A stretch of 22,977 nt of DNA, taken from NCBI GenBank assembly GCA_964410485.1, contig CAYPHJ010000076.1, positions 1 to 22,977 on the forward strand, read 5' to 3'. Below the pieces are notes generated by a model that had not been told where the DNA came from, did not search any database, and saw nothing but the letters and a program-made list of their open reading frames with translations. A program made the translations under genes and the position numbers. Positions 7,401-14,848 of this stretch are shown in pieces (positions within the stretch are counted from its first letter, which is position 1; every line of letters starts with the position of its first letter). This DNA is from CAYPHJ01 sp964410485. GTDB taxonomy: Bacteria; Desulfobacterota; Binatia; UBA9968.

Positions 7401-7479
7401 CCGTTGCCGCAGTGCAACCAGATGTGCAAAGAAGGAGAAACACCCCGACCAATAAGAACCTGACGTACTCGTTACGCAT
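4456..7479 (-). CDS. gspD: Type II secretion secretin GspD with C-terminal SPOR domain
   Basis: A 1007-residue secretin, well above the usual 600-750. It has a hydrophobic N-terminal signal ending in TSGC (an atypical lipobox), a Pro-rich linker (about 33-110), an N0 domain (about 113-187), N1/N2 domains (about 205-340) and an N3 domain interrupted by a Pro/Gly-rich insertion (about 378-482). The secretin channel (about 522-768) shows VLLDVLVAEV, SRARILSSPSVLASDN and ELIMLITPNVI. A charged and Pro/Ala-rich linker (about 775-928) leads to a SPOR domain (about 930-1007) with VWVVQVGS and the typical HRVQVGQLATQRQAVEL. Secretins form the outer-membrane pore of the T2SS; SPOR domains bind glycan strands lacking stem peptides. 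ATG 7479 overlaps the gspC stop by one base (TGATG); a TTG one codon earlier is less likely. No gspS pilotin gene is nearby. Confidence 0.95.
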   Translation of the reverse strand: MRNEYVRFLLVGVFLLLCTSGCTAATVSDETTVQPPSTPPQAVAPPRQPAPTPAMPRPGQVTQAPAVPQPAPQVPGVTGQPPTVVPDTKKAPVAPPERKLAPAPSAAPTGMVSLNFSRADLVEVVHIIAQHLKLTYTIDPEVKGTVTINSSEPLRPDDLLPIFHQILRMNGAIAIRTGNLYRIMPIKDGKGLARPVGQSREDGFALQIVPVRFFSVAEMKRLLTPFLITGGEVIEHPRGNFLIIMDLPSNIQRLAEIIDLVDVQVFAGTRMEIYQPKVATAEELSQEMTKIMQSYAASAAQPESFTAQFIALPRINRLLVISHSEAAWTYAKRWLDSIDVVAEGPGRRIFIYPVENGKAAELATVLSQALGQAVVAPSAPGRTLEQLHRSVPGLPTQPGMQPGLPPGFGRQTTPFGTPGTTLQQPQPTPGMYFGSSEPYGAYATVPTPQPTPPVTPGAPAVTPPGVPRPTVPTPGQPPAPRPEEQLRIVPDPATNSLIIYATAQEFQNIRNILKELDIVPRQVLLDVLVAEVTLRDDESLGVDYEILGTESPRIFGETFGSRAAMRSLGALFPTGGQFGTGLTGVFGGGAVKALVNALMTDSRARILSSPSVLASDNRPARIQVGSEEPIPTGTITTAVGVPGVAGSTTIQYRSTGRIVTIIPQVNAHGLVNLQILAEVSQRGADVRVGGTDQLFPSFDTRQAETTAVVQDGDTLAIGGIIADNRSRSRTGIPYLMDIPVLGRFFGTTSESTARTELIMLITPNVIRSRGEGQVVTEELKSKLSTVRTELERIRRERERELPPKAPAPTTKTMPPASELPAPPAAGQPVVPGATVDSPISKGPSPASAPDSARDGGAKTAVNREHSESGSVAQVKRAQERIEVDQKAAKSLSAAEPVPGTGFAGLVKPAPQSQPSMASVPKPVPERATSIRVWVVQVGSHARAKDADSQARELKEKGYDVSIIAAEVGGRTWHRVQVGQLATQRQAVELQKKLQESENLEHTLVAVR

Positions 7480-8102
7480 CAATTCTCCCGGGCTTCAACA
7501 TTTGGACTCGACTTCGCCGCGGGTGGCGTTGGCCTCCGGGGGACATTCGGCACTACTCGCGGTGGTATGGCAACCGGTGGCCGCGCCACCTTCGGCGCAG
7601 GCGCGCTCGGCGGCGGATCGACCTTGCGAAAATAGTCGAGGGCCAATTCCACTTTTGCAGGGCCCCTGGTAAAAACGACCTTTCTGTCATTGATTTCCGA
7701 CAGCGTAAATCCTTCCACGGAATCCCCAACCTTGAAGCGCAACGGCGCTATGGGTTGGGCAGGCGCTCCGCGCGGAGCCGGTGCCGGAGCTCCGTCCTGG
7801 AGAATTGCGACGCGCGTCCCGCCCATGATCGCTGTGCCCAGAAGAACCATTCCGCGAATGCGTTGAAAAGGTCTGGTGCCTTCCTCCACCTCGCGGGTCA
7901 TGGTCGCGCCCCTTTCAGGATCAAACAGATTCTTGGTAACGATGGCGTCTGTCGCCATCGGCAGGTTTGTTTTGTCGCTCGCTGCTGTTTTTTGCACGAG
8001 TCCAACCGGTTTGGTTTGCGCCTGAGCCGTCAGCTCCGGCGGTCCTTGGCGCCAGAGCGCATAGGTTCTTAACCCTACCAGCCCGATGGCAAGGACAAGC
8101 AA
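7479..8102 (-). CDS. gspC: Type II secretion inner-membrane protein GspC (short form)
   Basis: About 207 residues. It has an N-terminal membrane anchor, then the homology region of GspC: VTKNLFDPER (about 55-64), RIRGMVLLGT (81-90) and VGDSVEGFTLSEINDRKVVF (125-144). It ends in a Pro/Ala-rich tail where larger GspC proteins have a PDZ domain. GspC links the inner-membrane platform to the N0 domain of GspD, whose gene follows with one base of overlap. The start is unclear: no in-frame ATG or GTG precedes the anchor. TTG 8102 leaves a rather short anchor. An ATT at 8132, with GAGG eight bases upstream, would give a full anchor beginning M-L-P-R-S-S. Confidence 0.8.
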   Translation of the reverse strand: MLVLAIGLVGLRTYALWRQGPPELTAQAQTKPVGLVQKTAASDKTNLPMATDAIVTKNLFDPERGATMTREVEEGTRPFQRIRGMVLLGTAIMGGTRVAILQDGAPAPAPRGAPAQPIAPLRFKVGDSVEGFTLSEINDRKVVFTRGPAKVELALDYFRKVDPPPSAPAPKVARPPVAIPPRVVPNVPRRPTPPAAKSSPNVEAREN

Positions 8103-8327
8103 AATACTAAAGATTGACGACCGCGGAAGAATAACGAATCCCTCAAGAATCAGACTGCAGTATGTTCAAAAGGCGCCCATTGTAGATTTCTTTGACGCCA
8201 GCGTCAATGAAACTGGCGTTTCTTGACCACTTCTGTCTATTTTTGTCGTGCTTGCACACTGAAATTTTGAACCTTTGAAAGCCTTTTCCGGAACCTTGAA
8301 CTTTTGAACCTTTAACCGCTACCGCTG
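8103..8327. repeat. Spacer between gspM and gspC with TTGAAC-type repeats
   Basis: A 225-bp gap inside the T2SS operon. At 8265-8279 and 8296-8313 it holds units of the TTCAAAAG family in TTTGAAC orientation; 8296-8313 is an exact 18-bp match to 1626-1643 and 8265-8279 an exact 15-bp match to 1632-1646. No gene is seen in the gap other than a possible upstream extension of gspC. Confidence 0.7.
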
Positions 8328-8999
8328 TCAGCCCCTGGTCCCGTCCGGCTCAACATGGGTCTGCCGTCCGGGAAGTTCCGGCTGGGCGGATGCCACCGGC
8401 TGGCTGCGCGCAAAACCAGAAACTGTAAGGCTTACCCTCAGGTTTTGCACGGCCAATGGAGCCGCTACCTGTGGCTGAGGGACTCCGGCCGGCCTGAACA
8501 GGGAACGCACATTAAGCTCCTCTATGGCAATCAATTTGGGTGAGCTCTCGATGTCGCGTATCAGATTGGCAATTTGCTCTATTTGCCCGCCGATCTCCAT
8601 TTGAATGGAAATTTTCGAAAAAGAGCCGACTGTTTCCGGGTTCAGTACGCGAGTTGTGATCACCTGGATTCCATCTTTGGCCGCCAGCGCCTGCACGGTT
8701 TCTTGTAGATCCGATGCGCTCACCGACGGCGTGCCTCCCGTAAGGAGCCTTGGCTCGCGTGCCTTTATTTCATCGCGCGCCGCCTGGAGCGCGGCGGCAA
8801 ACTCCTCCTTGCGGCTGATGTAACGGAGATTTTTTTCCAGCAGGCGCGGCTGAATTTCCAGCTGAGTTTTCACCCACTCGCGGCGCTCAACCAGAGGATT
8901 GATCACAGCATACTTGCCCAAAACAGCCAGCAGCACGACACAGGTGGCGATCACAAGTGCTCGCTCGCGTTTGGAAAGTCGTGTCCACAGGCGGGTCAT
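8328..8999 (-). CDS. gspM: Type II secretion platform protein GspM
   Basis: A 223-residue bitopic inner-membrane protein: a short basic cytoplasmic tail, one membrane segment (about 13-32, rich in Val, Leu and Ala), an amphipathic coiled-coil stretch (about 40-80) and a periplasmic ferredoxin-like domain (about 90-200) of the GspM/PilO type, ending in a hydrophilic tail. GspM pairs with GspL through these domains. ATG 8999 overlaps the stop of gspL (ATGA), so the two are translationally coupled. Identification rests on size, topology and position between gspL and gspC, since GspM sequences diverge strongly. Confidence 0.85.
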   Translation of the reverse strand: MTRLWTRLSKRERALVIATCVVLLAVLGKYAVINPLVERREWVKTQLEIQPRLLEKNLRYISRKEEFAAALQAARDEIKAREPRLLTGGTPSVSASDLQETVQALAAKDGIQVITTRVLNPETVGSFSKISIQMEIGGQIEQIANLIRDIESSPKLIAIEELNVRSLFRPAGVPQPQVAAPLAVQNLRVSLTVSGFARSQPVASAQPELPGRQTHVEPDGTRG

Positions 9000-10510
9000 G
9001 GCTGTACCGTCCCTTTCTTAGACTTCTCCATATCGGCCTTCAGCGAAAACGTTTCGCGGTTGTCGCGCCCCCGGTTCGACGGGGCGTTGAATCCGACGTT
9101 CTCGAACAAAGGCGATCGCTCCAGTAATGGAATTAGAGCAGAAGCATTTTCGGCGCTTCCCTGAAGCTCGATGGCAGCCCCCCGATAGCGGAAATTGGAA
9201 AGATAGGCATTGTTTGGAACAACCTTTGAAAGTTCATCGAGAACCCGCAGGACCTCTCCTTTCCGTTTCTCGACATCCGCAAGCACGGTCAATTCCTTTT
9301 GCAGTTTTTCCAGCTCGCCTTCCTCGCGCCTCACGGCCTCGACTGCCGGCTCGAACTTTTGATTTTCCTGCTGCAACTGCCGCAACCGAAGCTCGTCCTT
9401 GATGGGATAACTGGCGGTCCAGGTGATGAGCGCCATCACCAGCAACGCCGTCAACAGGATATTGACACCCGAGAAAGCCTTCCAGCTGCCTTCGTCGTCT
9501 CGGTTGCCGCCAAGAAAATTCATCGTAAACGAGCCTTCACGCACTCCTCGGAGCGCCGCGCCGATAGCCGGAACAACGTACGGGTGAGATATTTTTTTGC
9601 CCCCGTCCAGCCGTTCGTTGCCCATGCGAACGAGATCTTTGATGGCCGGGGCATTGCCGTTGAACGAGCGAAACAATTGATCCACCTCCCCCCAGCCGTA
9701 CAAATCCACAGACCGGCTGAGGCTGTCGTGAAGCAGTTCTTGCTCGAGTCCTTGTCCCCAGTTCGACTCCGGCAACCAGTGAGCAAACAGCAGTTCCGGG
9801 CTCGGCGTCCAACCGAGCGGCTTGCTTTGAAGACCGATCATTTCCCAGTTTTGCTCGTATCCGCCAATGATTGCAGCGGGGGCGGAAAACCCTCCCTTGC
9901 AAAAAAGGATGTAATTGGCCATGGCTGTGACAGTCGTCTCGACAGCGCGCGGCTCGATACCGTAAGAGCGCAACACATCGAGCACGCCGATGAGGTGTGT
10001 CTTGGGGATCGCAAAGAGGTACACACCGATTTTGTCCCCTTTTTTCCCAGCGGGCAGATAATCATAAAACACGTCTTCGCGCCGAAACGGCAGCTGGCGC
10101 TCGATCTCGTACTCGATGACTTTGCTTAAATTCGCTTCGGCGACCTGCGGAAAAAATAGCTCTTGAACAACGGCCTGCTCTTGCGGGACGCAGATGTAGA
10201 ATGAGTCGCGGCCGGGGCTGAAATGCGGCAGCAACGAGATCACCGCCTGCCGCAGGGCACGCTCCCTGGAATCCCCCTCGGCCTTGAGTGCGATCTCCCG
10301 CACATCCTCTGCGATCCAACCGGTCAATTCGGAGATCGCCTGCCGATTTTCGCCGACCGGTAGTGAACGGGCTTCCTGCTCCAGCAGGGAAAGCTTGGTG
10401 AAGTTCTTGCGCAACCGCACCAACACGATGTGATCGCGCATAATGTACAGGCCGACACTCCTGAGAAAATCGGCGCGCGAAAGATTCTGTAACCACTGGG
10501 AGGCTAACAT
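8996..10510 (-). CDS. gspL: Type II secretion platform protein GspL (PilM/PilN-like)
   Basis: A 504-residue protein with a cytoplasmic actin-like (PilM/GspL) domain at about 15-325, a single membrane segment (about 348-369), a coiled coil (about 372-420) and a periplasmic ferredoxin-like PilN-type domain (about 420-495). The cytoplasmic part contains the IEYEIERQLPF segment (132-142) found in this fold. GspL recruits the ATPase GspE to the membrane and binds GspM. An in-frame TAG lies just upstream of ATG 10510, so this is the first possible ATG; AAGGA is rather far away (about 16 bases). It is separated from gspK by 70 bp and overlaps gspM by four. Confidence 0.9.
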   Translation of the reverse strand: MLASQWLQNLSRADFLRSVGLYIMRDHIVLVRLRKNFTKLSLLEQEARSLPVGENRQAISELTGWIAEDVREIALKAEGDSRERALRQAVISLLPHFSPGRDSFYICVPQEQAVVQELFFPQVAEANLSKVIEYEIERQLPFRREDVFYDYLPAGKKGDKIGVYLFAIPKTHLIGVLDVLRSYGIEPRAVETTVTAMANYILFCKGGFSAPAAIIGGYEQNWEMIGLQSKPLGWTPSPELLFAHWLPESNWGQGLEQELLHDSLSRSVDLYGWGEVDQLFRSFNGNAPAIKDLVRMGNERLDGGKKISHPYVVPAIGAALRGVREGSFTMNFLGGNRDDEGSWKAFSGVNILLTALLVMALITWTASYPIKDELRLRQLQQENQKFEPAVEAVRREEGELEKLQKELTVLADVEKRKGEVLRVLDELSKVVPNNAYLSNFRYRGAAIELQGSAENASALIPLLERSPLFENVGFNAPSNRGRDNRETFSLKADMEKSKKGTVQP

Positions 10511-10580
10511 ATGAACGGCGTACTATTCCTTTCTACCATCCAGCATGGCGATCGCACGGGATGTCATTGTAAACCATCAT

Positions 10581-11654
10581 TCAGCGGCGGTACAGTCCGA
10601 CGTCGCGATCCACCCATTTTACAAGTTGAAATCCGGCCCTGCCCCCACCAACCCGCACGACTCCCTTCACTCCTCGACCGAGGCCGGAAGCGCTAATGTG
10701 TCCTTCAGCTTCGACGGTGACCACCGAGGGATTCGTGAAGACAAACAGCTGGCGTGCCACGTCCGTCGCCGGGATACCCAGAAGAGGCAGCAAGTCCCCT
10801 AGCGTTCTCTCGGACAGCTTTTTTCTTTCCTCGACAAATTCCCAGGCCTTTTCCAGAGGAATACCCAGAAGGGCGTGAATCACTTCAGCCGAACTCGTGC
10901 GCAGATTTACCCGATCGATGGGGCTGTCGACGGTGAATATTTCTCTCAAGCCGACGCGGCCCGCCCGGTTCTGAGGCGCTGCGGCCTGGTCGTCATAACC
11001 GTAAAACATCTCGGTCGTTACACCACGAATCCAGAGAAGCTCCTCGACGGTATCCAAAGGCCCGTTCTTGGCCGTGTACGGCGGAGACAAGGAGAGATAA
11101 TAATCGCTCTCCGCACCGCTGGCGCGATGGAGATCATCAGGGTCGCGCCAGTCCAGGATCGAGTCGACCAGTATACTTCTGTGCGGCTCTTCGACGCCAA
11201 GATTGGCAAAGATACGGCGCAGGAGATCTTCGCCGACCCGGTTGATGTTTATTTTGCCCGCCTCGTCAATGAACCGCACCCGGTAAGCAGCCGAGCCGAG
11301 CTCCTCTTTGCGCCAACTGCCGTCGAAAAACTCGGCCATTCTCTGCGAGCGCTGGGGATCATTGGAAGATGACTGGTTGAGAAAGTCGTGCAGGCCGCGT
11401 TGAAAGCCGGCAACGGCGAGATAATAGCCCTGTGTCTCCTCGCTGAACCGAGACGCGGCGGCGGCCTCCTCACGGACCGACGAGCTAAACTCGAACGCGA
11501 CGGCGAAAAGAAAAATGAAAATCCACAGCACTACGATTAAAGCAACACCACGTTCGTTTTTTAGTAGTTTCTGGTTTCTGGTCCCTGGTTCCTGGTTGCC
11601 GGAGGGGGGAACTTGAAACTTGAAACTTGAAACTAGGAACTTTTTAATTTTCAT
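10581..11654 (-). CDS. gspK: Minor pseudopilin GspK with repeat-derived leader
   Basis: A 357-residue GspK, the large pseudopilin that caps the pseudopilus with GspI and GspJ. The hydrophobic helix begins after ERG (residues 34-36) as VALIVVLWIF. Position +5 is not Glu, as is characteristic of GspK. The large globular domain carries KININRV and two helix-hairpin-helix-like segments typical of the family. ATG 11654 overlaps the gspJ stop (ATGA) and no start codon lies closer to the cleavage site, so the leader is about 36 residues, far longer than usual. That leader is encoded by two heptamer tandem arrays (11571-11598 and 11611-11638). Confidence 0.92.
   Translation of the reverse strand: MKIKKFLVSSFKFQVPPSGNQEPGTRNQKLLKNERGVALIVVLWIFIFLFAVAFEFSSSVREEAAAASRFSEETQGYYLAVAGFQRGLHDFLNQSSSNDPQRSQRMAEFFDGSWRKEELGSAAYRVRFIDEAGKININRVGEDLLRRIFANLGVEEPHRSILVDSILDWRDPDDLHRASGAESDYYLSLSPPYTAKNGPLDTVEELLWIRGVTTEMFYGYDDQAAAPQNRAGRVGLREIFTVDSPIDRVNLRTSSAEVIHALLGIPLEKAWEFVEERKKLSERTLGDLLPLLGIPATDVARQLFVFTNPSVVTVEAEGHISASGLGRGVKGVVRVGGGRAGFQLVKWVDRDVGLYRR
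11571..11638. repeat. Two heptamer tandem arrays inside the gspK leader
   Basis: On the plus strand CTGGTTT, CTGGTCC, CTGGTTC, CTGGTTG occupy 11571-11598 exactly in 7-bp register. After a GGAGGGGGG-like spacer, ACTTGAA is repeated three times (11611-11631), followed by ACTAGGA. Both arrays are translated in gspK. Confidence 0.85.
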
Positions 11655-12271
11655 CGCGCCAACACGCTGACCATCACGGGAAAAACCCAGCGGACTTCTT
11701 TTCCGTCGCCGGTCCTATAACTAAGCCGCACCGCGCGCGGCAGCACTTTACGCTCTTGTGCATCCCATTCCTGTTGCCACTCTTCCGCGTCGGTTTGTGG
11801 ATCCAAGTAAGCGAGGCGAAACTCAGTGACACGCTCCTGGAGGGCAACGCTGTGGCGCACCCCACCCTGCTCCATTTCAGAGTTCAAGCTCAAGCGCACC
11901 GGGATCTCTTCTTCCAAGCGCAAGACCCCGCTGCCCGTCTCATCCGCGTCTACCCAGATGCTCACCTGGCCCATTCCCCGACCACCCATGGCCAGAGAAA
12001 AAGAAGACACAAAAGTTAATCGTTCCTCTTCTCCCACGAAGAAAACGCGGGCGTCTTGAGGCGATATCCGGTAGGGGAACGAAGACCGGATGTAACTTCC
12101 AAGCAAATCGCCGAAGGAGCGCATTCTTTGATTGTTTTCGAATCTCCCTTGCGATCGCTCCACGGCGGCATGCCCCAGCGAGAAAGCCCCGTAAACAATT
12201 GCTCCCATAAGCGCAAATATCATGAGCGCCAGGATGACTTCGAGCAGGGTAAAACCGGCGTCGCGCTTCAT
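11651..12271 (-). CDS. gspJ: Minor pseudopilin GspJ
   Basis: A 206-residue type II pseudopilin. A short leader MKRDAG is followed by FTLLEVILALMIFALMG, with the conserved Glu5 and a cleavage site after Gly6. The soluble domain (about 35-206) has the size expected of GspJ, and the C-terminal VRLSYRTGDGKEVRWVFPV strand pair is typical. GspJ forms the tip complex with GspI and GspK. Its start overlaps the gspI stop by four bases and its stop overlaps the gspK start by four, indicating tight co-translation. Confidence 0.92.
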   Translation of the reverse strand: MKRDAGFTLLEVILALMIFALMGAIVYGAFSLGHAAVERSQGRFENNQRMRSFGDLLGSYIRSSFPYRISPQDARVFFVGEEERLTFVSSFSLAMGGRGMGQVSIWVDADETGSGVLRLEEEIPVRLSLNSEMEQGGVRHSVALQERVTEFRLAYLDPQTDAEEWQQEWDAQERKVLPRAVRLSYRTGDGKEVRWVFPVMVSVLAR

Positions 12272-12696
12272 CGCGTTGCCCCAGGATCTCTCGATCTCAC
12301 GAGCCGAAGCGTTTTAAACTCAACCTGCCTCTCCCGGCCCGCTTCGTTGACGCGCATTTTCAGATCAACTTCCAAAAGTTTCCACGGAGCCGACAATGCG
12401 AGCGCACCCGTGCCTTCCTTGACCGTCTGAACTCGAATGTGCCAGTGAGTCTTGTCGCCAACACTCCCTTCTTCGCTGCCCTCGGTCAACGGCTGCTTGA
12501 GCAAGTACTCATCCATGAGTTGGCGTCCCTGGGCGACTGCATCGGTGCGATCCGTACTCCTCGCCCCCAGGCGCAGTCCTGCCGAAAACACCTCGAGCAG
12601 CGTGACCACGCCGAGGCCGACGATAGTCATGGCCACCACGACCTCCAGGAGAGTAAATCCCCTCGCGGGGGAAAAGCGCTTTGTGAAAAATTTCAC
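12268..12696 (-). CDS. gspI: Minor pseudopilin GspI
   Basis: A 142-residue pseudopilin starting with GTG at 12696. The leader MKFFTKRFSPARG is followed by FTLLEVVVAMTIVGLG with Glu5. The small C-terminal domain with WHIRVQTV and LKMRVNEAGRERQVEFKTLRLV fits GspI, which nucleates the pseudopilus tip. It lies five bases after the gspH stop and overlaps gspJ by four bases. Confidence 0.92.
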   Translation of the reverse strand: MKFFTKRFSPARGFTLLEVVVAMTIVGLGVVTLLEVFSAGLRLGARSTDRTDAVAQGRQLMDEYLLKQPLTEGSEEGSVGDKTHWHIRVQTVKEGTGALALSAPWKLLEVDLKMRVNEAGRERQVEFKTLRLVRSRDPGATR

Positions 12697-12701
12697 GAGG
12701 A

Positions 12702-13190
12702 TTAGTTGCGTTTTACTTCTATCTTGCCGGTGAGGGGCTCGAACAAAACCAAATACGACATTCCCTCTCGATTGCTGGACATGACGATGGAGCCGCCGCC
12801 GCTGCTGCCATTGGGGAAAAATAAAAACCGTCGCTCTCCAGCCTCCAAAGCTTCCCCCCCAACGACCTGACCAAACTGTACGCTCGGCGGCAACTGGAAC
12901 TCCCTGGCGCGATCCACGAGGTAGGTGTTCGTTGCAAGATTGAGAACCAACTGCCGCGGTATCCCATCATACAAAGCCCGAGTGCGCAGTTCTCGCGCGA
13001 CAGCCGCCAAACCCAAGGCCGATCCTCTCACCTCACGGTCTTTGAGGCTCTTTTCGATATTCGGCACTACAATCAAGGCGCTCAATCCCAACAAGACAAG
13101 CACCAAAACGAGCTCGATCAGGGTGAAACCGCGGCTATCTTTCCCAACTGGTAATGTCACGGTTATCACCGTCGCCGCCGGGCGCTCCAT
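12702..13190 (-). CDS. gspH: Minor pseudopilin GspH
   Basis: A GspH/FimT-type pseudopilin of about 162 residues. The N-terminal helix follows DSRG as FTLIELVLVLVLLGLSALIVVPNI with Glu5, and the domain continues with AVARELRTRALYDG and a C-terminal LVLFEPLTGKIEV strand. GspH joins the pseudopilus to its tip. The start is ambiguous because the frame runs back to ATG 13247 inside gspG. ATG 13190 gives a 21-residue leader; GTG 13160, with GGTGAT four bases upstream, would give 11. All options overlap the end of gspG, so translation is coupled. Confidence 0.88.
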   Translation of the reverse strand: MERPAATVITVTLPVGKDSRGFTLIELVLVLVLLGLSALIVVPNIEKSLKDREVRGSALGLAAVARELRTRALYDGIPRQLVLNLATNTYLVDRAREFQLPPSVQFGQVVGGEALEAGERRFLFFPNGSSGGGSIVMSSNREGMSYLVLFEPLTGKIEVKRN

Positions 13191-13641
13191 CGGCTCCGTA
13201 CGAGATGATCTCATACGGCCCGTGTTCACTAGGGCTCCTGTAAACATAGGGTTTTCCCCAGGGATCCGTAGGCAGGTCTTTCCTCAAATAGGGGCCGTCC
13301 CAGCGCTCCAGCCCTCCCGGTTTCTGGCGCAGTGCCTGCAGGCCTTCGTCGGTCGTTGGGTACCGTCCGACATCGAGCCGAAATGTATCCAAAGCGGTGG
13401 CGAAGAGCTCGATTTGAGCGCGTGCTGTGTTGAGCTTTGCCCTTTCCTCTTGCCGGATGAACTGCGGCAGGACCAGCCCGGCGAGAAGGCCAATAATAAT
13501 CACCACGACGATGAGCTCGATCAACGTGAAGCCGGCCGACGCGGAAGACTCGTTTTTTCGTCTGAGGTTCAGAGCTAGGAAGGGCACCCGGAACGCGCAA
13601 CCCGAAACCCGGAACTCTTTTCTGTTAGAAAGGTAAATCAT
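13135..13641 (-). CDS. gspG: Major pseudopilin GspG with repeat-derived leader
   Basis: The main pseudopilus subunit, 168 residues as encoded. After SASAG it has FTLIELIVVVIIIGLLAGLV with Glu5. Then come the hallmark GRYPTTDEGLQAL and DPWGKPYVY segments and the C-terminal calcium-site loop GADGAPGGDGDNRDI, so assignment is firm. ATG 13641 lies inside the end of gspF (17-bp overlap); the resulting leader is 37 residues, much longer than the usual 6-10. Part of it is encoded by four heptamers of the form TTCCGGG (13587-13614). A GTG at 13587 is an alternative start but lacks a ribosome binding site. Confidence 0.95.
   Translation of the reverse strand: MIYLSNRKEFRVSGCAFRVPFLALNLRRKNESSASAGFTLIELIVVVIIIGLLAGLVLPQFIRQEERAKLNTARAQIELFATALDTFRLDVGRYPTTDEGLQALRQKPGGLERWDGPYLRKDLPTDPWGKPYVYRSPSEHGPYEIISYGADGAPGGDGDNRDITSWER
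13587..13614 (-). repeat. Heptamer tandem array in the gspG leader
   Basis: On the minus strand TTCCGGG, TTTCGGG, TTGCGCG, TTCCGGG follow each other in exact 7-bp register and are translated as part of the GspG leader peptide. Confidence 0.8.
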
Positions 13642-14848
13642 TGATACTGAAAATCGCGAGCAACATTGAAATGACTACAACTCCTATAACCAAGCCCATT
13701 CCCAAGATGAGAGCGGGCTCGAGCAAGGACGTTAGTCGTTTTGTTGTCCGCTTGACCTCCTGATCATAATAACCGGCCACTTCGGCGAGCATGCTGTCGA
13801 GTTTGCCAGTTTCTTCCCCCACGGCGATCATGTTGAGCGCCAGTGGAGGAAACAAACCGCTTTCACCCAGCGGTTTTGCCATGCCCCTACCCTCGCGCAC
13901 GCGCACCGGCACCTGGCCGATCGCGCGTGCCATAAGGCGATTACCAATCACGCCCTGTACGGTCGTGAGTGCTTCGAGCAAAGGCACGCCGCCTCGAAGC
14001 AGCGCAGACAGTGTGCGGGCGAAACGGGCTGTTTCGAATTTGCGTACCAGATCCCCCAGAAGCCATGCCCGTAGAATGAGGCGGTCAAATTCGGTTCTGG
14101 CTTCCGGCGTGCGCAAGTAAAAAATGCCGCCGATCACCGCCAGGATCACAACCAGCAAGATCATCCACCCGTATTGCTCCAGAATGAGACTGAGCCCAAT
14201 GACCACCTGAGTGATCCACGGCAATGCCTGGTCGACGTCTTTGAAAATGGTCGAAAAGCGGGGAATCACATAGAGGAACAGAATGATCAACGAAAACCCC
14301 GCCGCGGTAGCCAGGAGGACGGGGTAAATCAGCGCCGATTTGATCTCTTCTTTTAGCGCCAGAGTGTTCTCGAGATACTCCGCCAGGTAGCGCAAGGCGG
14401 CATCCAAGATGCCGCCGGTTTCGCCGGCACGGATCATGTTGACGTAAATTTTGGGAAAAATATCGGAATGCTCGCTCATCGCAGCGGCCAGAGATTTTCC
14501 GGCGCGCACCGCCTCCAACAACGTGCGTAAAGCCTTGCCGAACTCCTCGCCTTCGATCAGATTGGAGAGCAGCAATAAGCTTCGGTCCAACGGCAGTCCC
14601 GCTGTAAGGAGCGTGCTGAGCTCACGGGTGAATTGGAGAAGTTGCTGCTGGCTAACCTTGCGCCGGGTGTAAAGCGGCAACCGAACCTGGCCGACTGCGC
14701 TCGAACGGTCCCCCGGGATCGCTATCCTCAAGGGAGTACAACCCATCTCGTGGAGGCGCGAAACCACACTTTGTTCCGCCTCGGCCTCCATCACCCCTTC
14801 GATGATCTTGCCGGAATGATCCGCGGCGCGGTACTGAAAAAAAGCCAT
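13625..14848 (-). CDS. gspF: Type II secretion inner-membrane platform protein GspF
   Basis: A 407-residue polytopic protein of normal length. It starts MAFFQYRAADHSG, as is typical, and has two T2SSF domains (about 70-195 and 273-398). Three membrane segments lie near 167-190, 215-240 and 375-400. The GETGG motif (about 140) and its second-copy equivalent GEETGKLDSML (about 343-353) are present. GspF sits in the centre of the platform and couples the ATPase GspE to pseudopilus assembly. It is separated from gspE by an unusually long 298-bp gap and overlaps gspG by 17 bases. Confidence 0.95.
   Translation of the reverse strand: MAFFQYRAADHSGKIIEGVMEAEAEQSVVSRLHEMGCTPLRIAIPGDRSSAVGQVRLPLYTRRKVSQQQLLQFTRELSTLLTAGLPLDRSLLLLSNLIEGEEFGKALRTLLEAVRAGKSLAAAMSEHSDIFPKIYVNMIRAGETGGILDAALRYLAEYLENTLALKEEIKSALIYPVLLATAAGFSLIILFLYVIPRFSTIFKDVDQALPWITQVVIGLSLILEQYGWMILLVVILAVIGGIFYLRTPEARTEFDRLILRAWLLGDLVRKFETARFARTLSALLRGGVPLLEALTTVQGVIGNRLMARAIGQVPVRVREGRGMAKPLGESGLFPPLALNMIAVGEETGKLDSMLAEVAGYYDQEVKRTTKRLTSLLEPALILGMGLVIGVVVISMLLAIFSINDLPF

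Noticed and set aside
9299..10129. Plus-strand open frame of 276 codons
   Set aside because: It lies wholly opposite gspL, has no ribosome binding site or recognisable domain, and is explained by codon bias of the real gene.
12925..13578. Plus-strand open frame of 217 codons
   Set aside because: It lies opposite gspH and gspG, whose conserved motifs are unmistakable; the peptide is low in structure and unrecognisable.
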